Positions 19,845 through 28,885 are shown, numbered from the stretch's first letter. The stretch is DNA of 64,000 bases from Microbispora bryophytorum (GCF_006874465.1 NZ_VIRL01000007.1:1-64000), one strand, 5' to 3'. Numbers and translations: made by a program. The notes: generated by a model from the sequence alone, not told the origin.

Positions 19845-21001
19845 TCAGGCCGCGTCGTCGGCAGCGTGACTCACTGCCCAGCCCGCGACACCACGCACGG
19901 CGATGTTGCGGGCTGCGTTCACGTCAGCGTGCTCAGCGAAGCCGCACGACGTGCAGGCGAAGGTGGCCTGGTCGGGCCGGTTCTTCTTCGAGATGTGGCC
20001 GCACGCCGAGCACCCCTGGGAGGTGTAGGCCGGGTCCACGTACACCACCGGCACCCCGGCGCGGGCCGCTTTATAGGAGACGAACCGCCCGAGCTGGTGG
20101 AACGCCCACGAGTGGAGCGTGACCCGCTGGGGCTTGCGGAGCCGTACCCTCGCGCCGATGCCGCCCAGGTCTTCCAGGGCGACCCCGCGCGAGGTGCGTT
20201 CAGCCTCGGTCACGATCTGCTTGGCGATGCGGTGGTTGCTGTCGGCGGCGAAGCGTGCCTCGCGGCCGGAGAGTTTACCCAGAAGGCGTTTGGCGGACGT
20301 GGTGCCCTTGGACTGCAGGCGGGAGCGCAAGCGCCGGTTGCGGTGCCGTACCTGGTTCAACTGCCTGCCCGCGTAGCGGACGCCATCGGAGGTGGTGGCG
20401 ATGTTCGCGATACCCAGGTCCACGCCGAGGAACCCGTCCGGGTCGAAGGTTTCGGGTTCGGGAACCTCGCAGGTGGCGTACAGGTACCAGGACCCGCCCC
20501 GGAATACCAGGTCGGACTCGCCCCGCCGATACCGGCGCAGCATGTCAAGCTGTGCCGGGGAGCAGGCGAACGGGAGCGCCCGGACCGGCCTCGCACGGTC
20601 CAGATGGACACCGTGAGGGCGTCGGGTTGCCAGGACAGGCACCGGTCGTCGAACGGCTGGGCGGCGTCCTTGCGGAACCGCACCGGGCTGTTTTCGACCT
20701 TGGCCCGCCGCTTGGAGCCCTGCGGGCCGTAGTTCCCGGCCTTCAGGTTGGCCTTCACTGTGGCGTAGGCCCCGGCGACCTTACGGGCGGCGTGAATGGC
20801 CGGCTGCGCGGACAAGCCCATCTCTTTCAGGTCGCCGTAGACGAGCCGCTGAAGCGAGGTCTTGCCCTTGATGTTGGTGTCGAACGCTCGCCGGGAGACG
20901 TAGTTCGCGGCCCGGTTGCACAGGTTCAGCGTCTCCCGCAGCGCCGCGTCGGTGGCGGCGTCGGGGAGGAGTTTTACCTGCACTACCAGTTTCACACCCA
21001 C
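19845..21001 (-). pseudogene. tnpB: tnpB (RuvC-like RNA-guided nuclease of IS200/IS605), frameshifted
   Basis: Two overlapping frames together make one TnpB of about 385 residues. The N-terminal part (from 21001, MGVKLVVQVKLLPDAATDAALRE...) reads to SIWTVRGR near 20590. The rest continues in another frame as VRALPFACSPAQLDMLRR and runs to 19845. Restoring one G in a CGGTCC stretch would join them. The C-terminal part retains the RuvC acidic residues (GVDLGIANIAT, LEDLGGIG, HADVNAARN) and the zinc ribbon CSACG...CTSCG, so the lesion is recent or a sequencing error. Confidence 0.85.
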
Positions 21002-21012
21002 AGTTCAACGTC

Positions 21013-21446
21013 GTGTCTTTGTCACCACGATGGGAGCCGAATCCCGATGTCAGACGGGGTCGTAGCGTCGTCCACAACCTTCACGTACATCTTGTCTTCG
21101 TCACCAAATACCAGCGTGACGTGCTCGACAACGCGATGCTCGCCCGCTGTGAAGAGGTCATGCGGGACGTATGTGAGCAGCTCGGCGCATCCCTGCGAGA
21201 GTTCAACGGCGAAGACGATCACGTGCACCTACTCGTGCACTACCCGCCGAAACTGCCGATCTCGACCCTGGTCAACCGGCTCAAGGGCGTATCGGCTCAC
21301 CACTGCACAAGGAGTTCACCGGCCGGATCGACCGGCACATCATGCACAGACACTTGTGGTCGCCGTCGTACTTCGCCGCCTCCTGTGGCGGCGCACCGCT
21401 GGAGATCCTCCGGGAGTACGTCGAGAACCAGAAACGCCCGGACTAG
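21013..21446 (+). pseudogene. tnpA: tnpA (Y1 single-strand transposase of IS200/IS605), frameshifted
   Basis: The frame from GTG 21013 gives NLHVHLVFVTKYQRDVLD and the HUH motif in DDHVHLLVHYPP, then LVNRLKGVSAH near 21300. There it leaves the family pattern. Shifting by one base restores LHKEFTGRIDRHIMHRHLWSPSYFAAS (seen only across the shift) and ends in ENQKRPD-stop at 21446. One missing base in the CACCACTGC stretch explains it. The catalytic tyrosine region is expected in the second part, after the shift. Confidence 0.8.
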
Positions 21447-21476
21447 CGTCCGGGCGCAGGTAGGGAAGCCATTCCT

Positions 21477-21496
21477 CCCGGCCCTGAAGGGCCGGG
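21477..21496. repeat. Subterminal hairpin, tnpA-side end of the IS
   Basis: CCCGGCCC-TGAA-GGGCCGGG, an 8-bp stem with the same core and loop as the other end of the element, about 30 bases after the tnpA stop. Confidence 0.75.
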
Positions 21497-21670
21497 ATTC
21501 CTGGCTAGATCTTGGTGACGTTCACCCCTTCCCGTTCCGGTGCTCGGGTGACGCGCGTTTGGTGGTCCTGCCCACGCCGCGGTGGCGGGCGAGAGCCGGT
21601 TCTCCGGGCCCGCGGGCTCGCCTCCGCCACGGCCGCGGAGCATGGCGACCCCGGGGTGTCTGAAGCCAGG

Positions 21671-21712
21671 CCGAAGGCCGGACGGAACGACGGTGTTCCG
21701 CCCGGCCTTCGG
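21671..21712 (-). terminator. Long hairpin ending the VWA-protein gene
   Basis: Arms of 18 bases (21671-21688 and 21695-21712) pair with a single mismatch that is a G-U wobble on the minus strand, around a 6-base loop. It starts 25 bases after the stop of the secreted-protein gene. No U-tract follows. Confidence 0.75.
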
Positions 21713-21736
21713 GTTGATCGGTTCAGGTGGGCGGGG

Positions 21737-23899
21737 TTACGGGCAGTTGCCGATGTCGCTTTCGGCGGAGGCCAGGACGACGTTGGTCTTGGCCAGGCCG
21801 AGGGCGTTGACGGTGACGTGGACGGCGTTGACGGTCAGGCCCTTGTCGGGGGTGGTGAAGGAGGTCTGCTCGTTGAGGACCAGCTTGACGACGCCGACGT
21901 TGACCGTGGTGTTGGGCTGGATGTTGGTGGGTTCCGCGATGACCACCGTGTTGCCGACCTTGAGGGAGGCGATCGTGGTGGTTCCGGTCGATCCGGCGCA
22001 GGTGGTGGTGGAGCTGGATTTGATGGTCTTGACGGTGATCACCGGGATGCCGGTGATCCCGATGGTGGTGTCGTCGATGGAGGCGGTGGCCACGGATTTG
22101 CCGGGGAACTCGGTGGTGGCCACCTGGGCGCACAGGGCGTGCGCGCTGATCAGCCCGCTGAGGGTGGCGGTGCAGGGCACCGAGGTGGTGCCGGTCGAGG
22201 TGGTGGAGACGGGGCCGGTGTCGGGGGTGCGTGCGATGTTGACCAGTTGGATGCCGGCCAGGGAGGCGCCGGCGGTCAGGCCGTAGGCCCGCCCGGTCAG
22301 CCGCTGCGGCGTCACGGTGACCTGTTCCTCGCTGCACGGCGAGGTGACGGAGTTGTTGTCGGCGTCGCCGCCGTAGGTGGCGGTCCACCGGTAGGTTCCG
22401 CCCGCGCCGACGGTCACGTTGCCGGACGCGGCGGTGCCGCTGCCGGACAGGTCGCCGGTGCGGGTGGCGATCGGCGTCGTGCAGTCGGTGTCACCGGGGG
22501 CGTACAGCTTGAATGTGACTTGGCCGTCGGGGTGGAACCCGCCGGAGAGGTTGGCGGTGTCGGACACGGCGCCGCCGGCCGGCACGGACCCCGATGGGGT
22601 GGTGGCGATGCCCGGGGTGGCCTTGACGACCTCGACCTCTTCGTCGCCGCACGCGGAGGTGACCGGGTTGTTCGCGTCGTCGCCGCTGTAGGAGGCCACC
22701 CACCGGTAGGTGCCCACCCCGCCCGCGGCGATGTCCCCGGACGCGGCGGTGCCGCCCGACACCGTCCCGGAGCGGGTCGCGATGGGCGTCTCGCAGTCGG
22801 TGTCGCCGGGCCCGAACAGCTGGAACTCGACGGTGCCCGTCGGATGGAACCCACCGGACAGGGTCGCCGTGTCAGAGACGTTCCCGCCCGCGGGCACCTG
22901 GCCCGACGGCGTCGTGGCGATCGACGGAGTCACCTTGGGGACGTGTTCGGTGATCGTCTCGGTGAAGCCCGGCGACAGGACGTCGTTCAGCAGGAAGTCC
23001 ACCTTGCAGGTGAGCGTGCTGCCCGGTTCGGCTCCGGCGCCGACGGAGACGGTCTCGGTGAAGGTGGTGTCATCGCCGCTGGTCACCGTCCGGCTGCCCG
23101 GGGTCAGGGACACCGACAGGTTCGGATCGCAGTCGCTCAACTGGTGGGTGACCGTGACCGGCAGGTTGTGCAGGGCCGCCAGGATGGTGTCGCTGACCTC
23201 CGAGGCGTCGAGGCCGGAGAACAGCTGACCGTCCGTGGCGTCGGTGATCGCGGTCGCCTGCCCGGTCGAGTCCAGCCCGGCCAGGTCGAACGCGAGCACC
23301 GTGATGTCGGCCGCCTGCAGGGCGCTGATCGCGTTGGCCAGCGTATGGCCGCTGCTGGGGTCGTGGCTGGGTGCGTCCCCGATCAGCAACACGATCCGGG
23401 AGCTGTTCGGACGGAAGCCGACCGCCCCGGACGCGACCTGGAACAGACCGTTGATGCCGTCCTCGGGGAAGTCGCCGCCACCCGTCGCGGCCAGCGAGTT
23501 GAGGCCGTTGGCGACATCGGTCTGGTTGGCGGTGAGGTTCTGCGCCACCCGGAACGGCGTCGTGTCCGCCGCGTCCTTGTACTCGGCGACCGCGAACTGC
23601 GCGTCCGGCTGCGCCGAGGCGATGGTGGTCAAGATGGTGTTCGCATTGGTCCGCACGTTCGAGATGACCCCGCCCATGCTTCCTGTCGTGTCGATCAGGA
23701 ACGTGATATCCGGCTTGGGCGGGACCGCCGGAGTGGACACGGTCTTGGCGATCGTCGTCGATCCCCCCGGGTCCAGGTTCAGCGTCACGTCCGCCGGGGT
23801 GACCCCGGGCGCGGCGGACGCCGTCCCCACCCCGGCCACCAGCGTCACACCGGCCGCCACCACGCACACGGCGGCCCGTAATCTTCGCGTCATTCTCAC
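21737..23899 (-). CDS. Secreted von Willebrand factor A / Ig-like repeat protein
   Basis: A 720-residue exported protein. A signal peptide (RRLRAAVCVVAAGVTLVAG...ASAAP) ends near residue 31. A VWA domain spans about residues 60-250, with a MIDAS-type DTTGSMG. Then come a Cys-containing domain and two Ig-like repeats that both begin TPSIATTPSG/TPGIATTPSG and contain ATLSGGFHP...FKLYAPGDTDCTTPIATRTG and a YRWxAxYxGD motif. The last 190 residues (LTGRAYGLTAGASL...) resemble a choice-of-anchor-type secreted domain rich in Thr/Val; it has no LPXTG or membrane anchor. GTG start with AAGGAA seven bases upstream. Probably a cell-surface or extracellular adhesive protein; ligand unknown. Confidence 0.85.
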   Translation of the reverse strand: MRMTRRLRAAVCVVAAGVTLVAGVGTASAAPGVTPADVTLNLDPGGSTTIAKTVSTPAVPPKPDITFLIDTTGSMGGVISNVRTNANTILTTIASAQPDAQFAVAEYKDAADTTPFRVAQNLTANQTDVANGLNSLAATGGGDFPEDGINGLFQVASGAVGFRPNSSRIVLLIGDAPSHDPSSGHTLANAISALQAADITVLAFDLAGLDSTGQATAITDATDGQLFSGLDASEVSDTILAALHNLPVTVTHQLSDCDPNLSVSLTPGSRTVTSGDDTTFTETVSVGAGAEPGSTLTCKVDFLLNDVLSPGFTETITEHVPKVTPSIATTPSGQVPAGGNVSDTATLSGGFHPTGTVEFQLFGPGDTDCETPIATRSGTVSGGTAASGDIAAGGVGTYRWVASYSGDDANNPVTSACGDEEVEVVKATPGIATTPSGSVPAGGAVSDTANLSGGFHPDGQVTFKLYAPGDTDCTTPIATRTGDLSGSGTAASGNVTVGAGGTYRWTATYGGDADNNSVTSPCSEEQVTVTPQRLTGRAYGLTAGASLAGIQLVNIARTPDTGPVSTTSTGTTSVPCTATLSGLISAHALCAQVATTEFPGKSVATASIDDTTIGITGIPVITVKTIKSSSTTTCAGSTGTTTIASLKVGNTVVIAEPTNIQPNTTVNVGVVKLVLNEQTSFTTPDKGLTVNAVHVTVNALGLAKTNVVLASAESDIGNCP

Positions 23900-24449
23900 G
23901 GTTGCATTCCTTCTGATGTGGCGTCATGCCCTGACGAATTCGAAATCGCTGGCCATTCAGAAATTGCCATGATTGCGCCAGCCGGGACGTCCTCCCCTCA
24001 TGTGTTGGCGCGAGCGAATACGAAATCGCATCGCCTGACGACCTCGGTGACCTTTTCAGCGCCAGCCGCTGATCAACGAGGGGGTGTGGCCACGGTCATA
24101 TGGTGACCGGTCGGCGAATAGATGTAAATAGGCCACTTACGGCAAGTTCCCGAGTGGCCACAGTCGGCCACTTCCAGCCGATGGGAGGCACCCGCGAGCA
24201 GCGGTTCCTACCGAGGTCTTCTTTGGGTACGCCCGGGGAAATGAGAGATTTTCAGTTTTTCCGCTTCGAAAAAGAACGGCCGTTTCCAGCCCTCCGGACC
24301 GCCTGAATCACGGTTATGCGCATCGCCGCAGAGCCGGCCGACAGTCCTCCACGCTCATTCAAAATCGACCGAATCCGACAAATACGACGACTTCCGGTCA
24401 CGACTCGGCACCCCGGCGAAGCACAACCGCACGCAGCCGAAAACGCGCC
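23900..24449. other. 550-base intergenic region with short repeats
   Basis: No convincing gene on either strand. It holds a 15-base near-direct repeat (CGAATTCGAAATCGC at 23935, CGAATACGAAATCGC at 24015), 80 bases apart. A palindrome AGTGGCC-N6-GGCCACT lies at 24153-24172, with a third GGCCACTT at 24131. GC is lower than in the flanking genes. It should contain the promoter of the secreted-protein gene; the GGCCACTT copies are candidate regulator sites. Confidence 0.4.
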
Positions 24450-24797
24450 TCACCGCTGCGGGCGCAGCGTCTCGGAAGTGGGGCGCTCCAGGGTCAGGGC
24501 GTAGCGGTGGTGCGGGTAGCGGTGGTCGGCCGGGCGCACCCGCACCTCGCCTGCGGCGGCCTCAAGGATCACGCAGCGGTACCACTCGCCGTCCTCCAGG
24601 AACTCCCACTGCCCGGCGAGCACGTCGAGCCCGGTACGGCGCACCTCCTCCTCGGCCCGCTCGTACGGCCCTGCCGCGCCGATGGGGTAGCCGAAGACGG
24701 TCAGCGGCTCCCATTCCTCGCCGATCCGCTGGACGTAGCCGAGCAGGGCGCCGTCGTCGTCCCTGCGGATCTCGTGCCTGTCTGTGTCGGGGTTCAT
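24450..24797 (-). CDS. Conserved hypothetical protein, 115 residues
   Basis: Not recognised as a named family. It is acidic, with several Trp residues (EEWEPLTVFGYPIG, GQWEFLEDGEWYRCVILEAA), and has a compact beta-rich look without a signal peptide or membrane helix. Codon use is like that of its neighbours. Its ATG start (24797) lies at the edge of the PadR operator, so it may be co-regulated with the divergent padR gene. Confidence 0.7.
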   Translation of the reverse strand: MNPDTDRHEIRRDDDGALLGYVQRIGEEWEPLTVFGYPIGAAGPYERAEEEVRRTGLDVLAGQWEFLEDGEWYRCVILEAAAGEVRVRPADHRYPHHRYALTLERPTSETLRPQR

Positions 24798-24799
24798 GG

Positions 24800-24834
24800 T
24801 TGACCACCATACTCAAACTTGTATACAAATTTGA
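24800..24834 (+). promoter_or_regulatory. padR promoter with overlapping PadR-type operator
   Basis: TTGACC (24800-24805), 16-base spacer, TATACA (24822-24827). Over the -10 lies a near-perfect 22-base palindrome at 24813-24834, centred on TTGTATACAA, with flanks TCAAAC and ATTTGA. Transcription would start at or just before the ATG at 24837, and there is no Shine-Dalgarno, so the message is probably leaderless. Confidence 0.65.
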
Positions 24835-24836
24835 AT

Positions 24837-25379
24837 ATGACATCGACGCGTGTGATGATCCTGGGCGTGCTGCTGGACGGGCCGCTGCACGGATACGAGG
24901 TGCGCAAGACGCTCGAACTGTGGGGCACCCAGCACTGGGCCAACATCGCCTTCGGCTCGATCTACCACGCGCTGGGGAAGATGGCCCAGGAGGGCCTGCT
25001 GGAGGTGGCCGGCGACAGCGGACCCCCCGACGGGCGCGGGCGCACGGTCTACGCCATCACTCCCCAGGGACGGGCCGAGTTCGACCGGCGACTGCGCGAG
25101 CACTGGTCGGAGATCATGCCGATCGTCGACCCGTTCCAGGTCGCGCTGACGTTCATGGACCGGCTGCCGAAGGCCGACCTGCTGGCGGTCGTACGGGAGA
25201 GGACCGAGAGGCTGCGTGCGGGGTTCGCGAGCTTCGAGCGGGCCCGCAACGCCAAGCGCGCGGCGGACGCCCCGCGGCACGTGGACGAGTGCCTGGCGTT
25301 GAGCGCGGCCGAATATCGCGCCCAACTGGAGTGGCTGGAACAGGCCGTCGCTCGCATCGAACGCGACGACATCCCCTGA
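24837..25379 (+). CDS. PadR family transcriptional regulator
   Basis: A 180-residue PadR regulator. The N-terminal winged helix is MILGVLLDGPLHGYEVRKTLE...FGSIYHALGKMAQEGLLEV, with wing GRGRTVYAITPQGRAEF. It is followed by a C-terminal helical (VirR-like) dimerisation domain. The start is set at ATG 24837 (MTSTRVMILG), next to the promoter; the frame also opens at a TTG 18 bases upstream inside the operator. Such genes often control an adjacent DrrAB-type exporter; here only remnants of that exporter remain downstream. Confidence 0.9.
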   Translation: MTSTRVMILGVLLDGPLHGYEVRKTLELWGTQHWANIAFGSIYHALGKMAQEGLLEVAGDSGPPDGRGRTVYAITPQGRAEFDRRLREHWSEIMPIVDPFQVALTFMDRLPKADLLAVVRERTERLRAGFASFERARNAKRAADAPRHVDECLALSAAEYRAQLEWLEQAVARIERDDIP

Positions 25380-25395
25380 CCGGCGAGGAGACGAA

Positions 25396-25690
25396 ATGAT
25401 CACCCGCGATCCGCATGCCGGCGACGCTGGTCACGCCCACCGCCGGCACCGCGACGGTGGCCGGGCACGACCTGCCGACCTCCCCCGGGCAGGTGCGGCG
25501 CCGCATCGGGTACGTCGGCCAGGCCGGCGGCGTGGACGAGAACGGCATGTCGCAGATCCTGCAGTTCTTCGCGCTGCCGCTGATCCTGTTCACCGGCATC
25601 CTGCTGCCGATGTCACTCGCCCCGAGTGGATGCGGACTGTGGCCCAGGTCAACCCGCTTCACCACGCGGTCGAGGCCGGGCGGGCGCCGG
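25396..25690 (+). pseudogene. Remnant of a DrrA/DrrB-type ABC exporter
   Basis: A ribosome site (GAGGAG) and ATG at 25396 are followed, after a frame change, by an ATPase fragment LVTPTAGTATVAGHDLPTSPGQVRRRIGYVGQ. Walker A before it and the signature after it are missing. This is fused directly to a permease fragment FALPLILFTGILLPMSLAP. Another frame change gives EWMRTVAQVNPLHHAVEAGRA, the typical end of an ABC-2 permease. At least one large internal deletion and two frameshifts separate it from a working drrAB pair. Confidence 0.75.
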
Positions 25691-26515
25691 CTAACCGTTC
25701 TTGAGGAAGGCCAGCAGGTCGTCGTTCAGGGCGTCCTTGTGGGTCACGAACAGCCCATGCCCGCCGGTGGGGTACTCCTTGTAGACCGCCCCGGGAACGA
25801 GGGCGGCCGTACGGCGGCCGGTCGTCTCGACCCGCGCCGACATGTCCGCGGCGCCGTGCACGACGAGCGCGGGAACGGTGATCGCGCGCAGCCCGTCCCG
25901 GTGGTCGGCGTGGTAGATCGCCTCGAACAGCCGCGCGGTCGCCCACGGCGAGGTCGACAGGCACTGCGCGAGCGTCCAGTCGACGAGCGCCGGGGAGACG
26001 TCGTTGCCGAGGTGCGTGGCGAACCACACCTGCGCCTGCCGGGCGAACCACTTCGGCCGGTCGGTGGCGAACTGGGCGAGCGTGGCCCGCAGCCCCTCCT
26101 CGGGGGCGCCCTCCGGGTTGTCCGCGGTCCGCTTGAGGAACGGCAGGACGGCGGAGACGAACGCGACCCGGGCCACCCTGTCCTCACCGTGCCTGGCCAG
26201 GTAACGAGCGATCTCGGAGCCCCCTGCCGAGTGCCCGACCAGGGTCACGCGGCGCAGTCCGAGGTGCTCGATCAGCGCAGCCACGTCGTCAGCGAGGGTG
26301 TCCAGGTCGTAGCCCGTCGAGGGGCGGTCGGAGCGGCCGTGCCCGCGCCGGTCAAGCGTCACGCACCGGTAGCCGTGCTCGACGAAGAACGGAAGCTGGT
26401 ACTCCCACATGTCGCTGTGCAGCACCCAGCTCGCCAGGAAAAGGATCGGCTCACCCTGCCCGTAGTCCTCGTAGGCCAGTCGCGTGCCGTCAGCGGTCTC
26501 GAAGAACATCCGCAC
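25691..26515 (-). CDS. Alpha/beta hydrolase (haloperoxidase-like)
   Basis: A 274-residue alpha/beta-hydrolase of the non-haem haloperoxidase/esterase type. The oxyanion motif is LASWVLHSDMW, the nucleophile elbow VGHSAGGSE (Ser near residue 95), an acid in VVHGAADMSA, and the catalytic His in PTGGHGLFVTH. It is cytosolic, with no signal peptide. Substrate unknown. Convergent with the exporter remnant, whose last bases abut its stop. Confidence 0.88.
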   Translation of the reverse strand: MRMFFETADGTRLAYEDYGQGEPILFLASWVLHSDMWEYQLPFFVEHGYRCVTLDRRGHGRSDRPSTGYDLDTLADDVAALIEHLGLRRVTLVGHSAGGSEIARYLARHGEDRVARVAFVSAVLPFLKRTADNPEGAPEEGLRATLAQFATDRPKWFARQAQVWFATHLGNDVSPALVDWTLAQCLSTSPWATARLFEAIYHADHRDGLRAITVPALVVHGAADMSARVETTGRRTAALVPGAVYKEYPTGGHGLFVTHKDALNDDLLAFLKNG

Positions 26516-26588
26516 TCCTCAGGTCTCGGTCGAACACGTCCGAGCCTGACGGGTCGCAGCGCGAAGATCGATTACGTGAGAGGTAAGC

Positions 26589-26625
26589 GGCGGGGCGCCC
26601 TGCCGAACCGGCCGGGCGCCCCGCC
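26589..26625 (-). terminator. Hairpin downstream of the ABC exporter
   Basis: A perfect 12-bp stem (GGCGGGGCGCCC and complement) with a 13-base loop, about 180 bases after the stop of the ABC gene and before the start region of the hydrolase gene. The remaining bases of 26516-26804 show no gene. Confidence 0.55.
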
Positions 26626-26804
26626 TCCGACCCGGGTCACCGGACGCGCCCGCACGCGCGATGGCACCGGCAACCGGGCGGTGGTGAAGGAGAGGTTACG
26701 CACCTGCGACGTTCCCGGTTCCCGGTCGAAAGAAGCTGTGGCCCGGTGTAAGGGCTGCTCACGGCTTCGCCATGGCGTGTGCGGACGGATCGCGGGCCGC
26801 CCGG

Positions 26805-28592
26805 TCAGGACGAGACGAGGAACTGCGTGGCGGCGAGCTCGCGGTAGAGCTCGTCGGCCGCGACCAGCTCGTCGTGGGTGCCCCAGGCCCGCACGCGACC
26901 GGCCTCCATCACCACGATCCGGTCGGCCCCGGTCACGGTGGACAGGCGGTGGGCGATCACCAGGACCGTCGTATCGCGCGCCACCTCCGCCACGACCTCC
27001 CGCAGCCGCATCTCGTTGACCGCGTCGAGCTGGGAGGTCGCCTCGTCGAGCAGCAGCAGCCTGGGCCTGCGCAGCAGTGCCCTGGCGATGGCGACCCGCT
27101 GCCGCTCGCCGCCCGACAGCAGGATGCCGCGATGCCCGACCGGCGTCCGCAGTCCCTCGGGCAGCCGCTCGACCAGGTCGTCCAGGCGCGTACGGGCGAG
27201 GGCGCGGGCCACCTCCTCGTCGGTCACGCCGGGCGCGCCGAAGGCGAGGTTCTCCCGCAACGTCCCCGCGAGCACGGGGGCGTCCTGCTCGACGTACCCG
27301 AGCATGGCCCGCAGCTCGCCGAGCGGCCAGTCGCGGATGTCGCGCCCGCCGACGGCGATCGTCCCCTCCTGCGGCTCGTAGAACCGCTCGATGAGGCCGA
27401 ACACCGTCGACTTGCCCGCGCCGGAGGGGCCGACCAGCGCGGTCATGCCGCCGGCCGGCACTTCGAACGTCACGCCGTTGTGGACCACCGGCCGGTCCTC
27501 GCCGTACCGGAAGACGACCCCGGAGAAGGTCACCCCGACGGGCTCGCCGCCGGCCCGCGCCACGGGTGCGGCGGCGGGCTCGGTGCGCATCGCGGCGATC
27601 TCCTGGATGCGGGTCACCGCGGCCAGGCCGTTCTGGATCTGGGTGAGGCTCTGGATGATCTGGCCGATCGGGGAGACCAGGTAGAACAGGTACAGCAGGA
27701 AGGCGATCAGGGCGGAGATCTCCATCTCCCCCGACGCGACCCGCGCGCCGCCCACCCCCAGCACCGCGAGGAACGCGAGCTGGACCGACATCCAGGCGCC
27801 GATCCCGGCCAGCGAGGTCCACGCGGCGGCGGCCACGCCACGGTCGCGCGCCTCGACGGCCGCCGCGCCCACCACCGCGGTCTCCCGCGCCTCCGCGCCG
27901 CTGGCCTTGACCGTACGGAACGCCTGGAGGGCGCGGTCGAGCATCGAGCTCATCTCGCCGAGCGCCACCTGCGCCTGGAGCGAGGCCCGCCGGATGCGCG
28001 GCGCGATGGCCACGCCCATGACCGCGACCAGGCCGACGACGGCGAGCGTGACCCCGAGCAGCAGGCCGTCCATGATCGCCATCATCACGGCGGCGCCGAG
28101 GAACATGAAGACCGCCCCGACCAGGGACGCGAGCGCGTCCGTGCACACGGCCCGCAGCAGGGTGGTGTCGGAGCTGACCCGCGACAGCAGATCGCCGGGC
28201 TTGAGCCGGTCCACGTCGGAGACCGTGAGCCGCAGGATGCGGTCCACCAGGCCCCGTCGCGAGTCGAGCACGATCGTCTCGCCCATCCGCTCCAGCAGGA
28301 ACCGCCCGGCCGCCGAGATCAGCGCGCCGACCAGGACCGCGGCCGACAGCCCGAGCACCGGACCCGCCAGCGCGCCGCCCGCGCCGAACGCGTCGATCAC
28401 CCGCTTGGCCATGACCGGCATGGCGAGCCCGGCGAGGCTGCCCACGAGGCTGAGCAGGCCGCCCAGCAGGAGCACCCGCCGGTGGGGGCGCACCTGGCCG
28501 AGCAGCAGCCGCCAGGAGGCGCGTTCCCCCAGGGACGCCTTCGGCCGTGGCGCGGGCTGACCACCGTCAGGGCCGTCGCCCTCCATCCCCAC
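26805..28592 (-). CDS. ABC transporter, fused permease and ATPase (type IV exporter)
   Basis: A 595-residue half-transporter. Six membrane helices span residues 35-330, followed by a nucleotide-binding domain with Walker A LVGPSGAGKSTVF, Q-loop GYVEQDAPV, signature ILLSGGERQRVAIARALL, Walker B LLLLDEATSQLD and the switch His in VIAHRLSTV. It would work as a homodimer, probably a multidrug or lipid-type exporter (MsbA/LmrA group). GTG start (28592) with AAGGGGG in front; ATG two codons later is an alternative. No partner half-transporter is adjacent. Confidence 0.93.
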   Translation of the reverse strand: MGMEGDGPDGGQPAPRPKASLGERASWRLLLGQVRPHRRVLLLGGLLSLVGSLAGLAMPVMAKRVIDAFGAGGALAGPVLGLSAAVLVGALISAAGRFLLERMGETIVLDSRRGLVDRILRLTVSDVDRLKPGDLLSRVSSDTTLLRAVCTDALASLVGAVFMFLGAAVMMAIMDGLLLGVTLAVVGLVAVMGVAIAPRIRRASLQAQVALGEMSSMLDRALQAFRTVKASGAEARETAVVGAAAVEARDRGVAAAAWTSLAGIGAWMSVQLAFLAVLGVGGARVASGEMEISALIAFLLYLFYLVSPIGQIIQSLTQIQNGLAAVTRIQEIAAMRTEPAAAPVARAGGEPVGVTFSGVVFRYGEDRPVVHNGVTFEVPAGGMTALVGPSGAGKSTVFGLIERFYEPQEGTIAVGGRDIRDWPLGELRAMLGYVEQDAPVLAGTLRENLAFGAPGVTDEEVARALARTRLDDLVERLPEGLRTPVGHRGILLSGGERQRVAIARALLRRPRLLLLDEATSQLDAVNEMRLREVVAEVARDTTVLVIAHRLSTVTGADRIVVMEAGRVRAWGTHDELVAADELYRELAATQFLVSS

Positions 28593-28704
28593 TGGAGCCC
28601 CCTTCGCGCGAACCCGGCGTGCGATCTTCCGGAGACCCTAGTTCACCGGAAACGCCGGTGTGCGCGCGGGGATTTCGGGCCGATGTCGGCGGGACGGTCG
28701 CGCA

Positions 28705-28752
28705 GCGGCTCACGGAGCGGCTCACGGAGCGGCTCACTGAGCGGCTCACGGG
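28705..28752. repeat. Four tandem copies of a 12-base unit
   Basis: GCGGCTCACGGA repeated four times; the third copy has CTGA and the last CGGG at its end. It lies in the gap between the exporter gene and the small gene at 28886. The rest of 28593-28885 holds only a short CACCGG/CCGGTG hairpin (28644-28660) and no gene I can support. Confidence 0.85.
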
Positions 28753-28885
28753 GCAGGGCGACCTCGCACGACTGGCCGGACGGGCCGCGCGTCCTCGACG
28801 AGGCGCAGGTGGAACGGCGGCGCCGGTAAGGGGGAAGACGCGGTCACCGTCGCAGTATCGCCCGAGCATCCACCGTGACGGTCCG

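Larger units (their letters stand above)
19785..21505. mobile_element. IS200/IS605-family element with divergent tnpA and tnpB, both frameshifted
   Basis: About 1.7 kb. A minus-strand tnpB and a plus-strand tnpA diverge from starts only 11 bases apart, a known arrangement in this family. Each end carries a hairpin with the same core, GGCCC-TGAA-GGGCC (19791-19810 and 21477-21496), consistent with the subterminal hairpins bound by the Y1 transposase. Exact tips are estimated, since these elements have no inverted terminal repeats or target duplication. Both genes contain what looks like a single-base deletion. Confidence 0.85.

Noticed and set aside
21512-23881. A 789-codon Gly/Val/Asp-rich frame on the plus strand
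   Set aside because: Antisense to the secreted VWA protein, which has a signal peptide, repeats and a terminator.
26572-28146. A 524-codon minus-strand frame overlapping the ABC exporter
   Set aside because: It is the neighbouring frame of the exporter gene, with an Arg/Pro-rich product and no domain.
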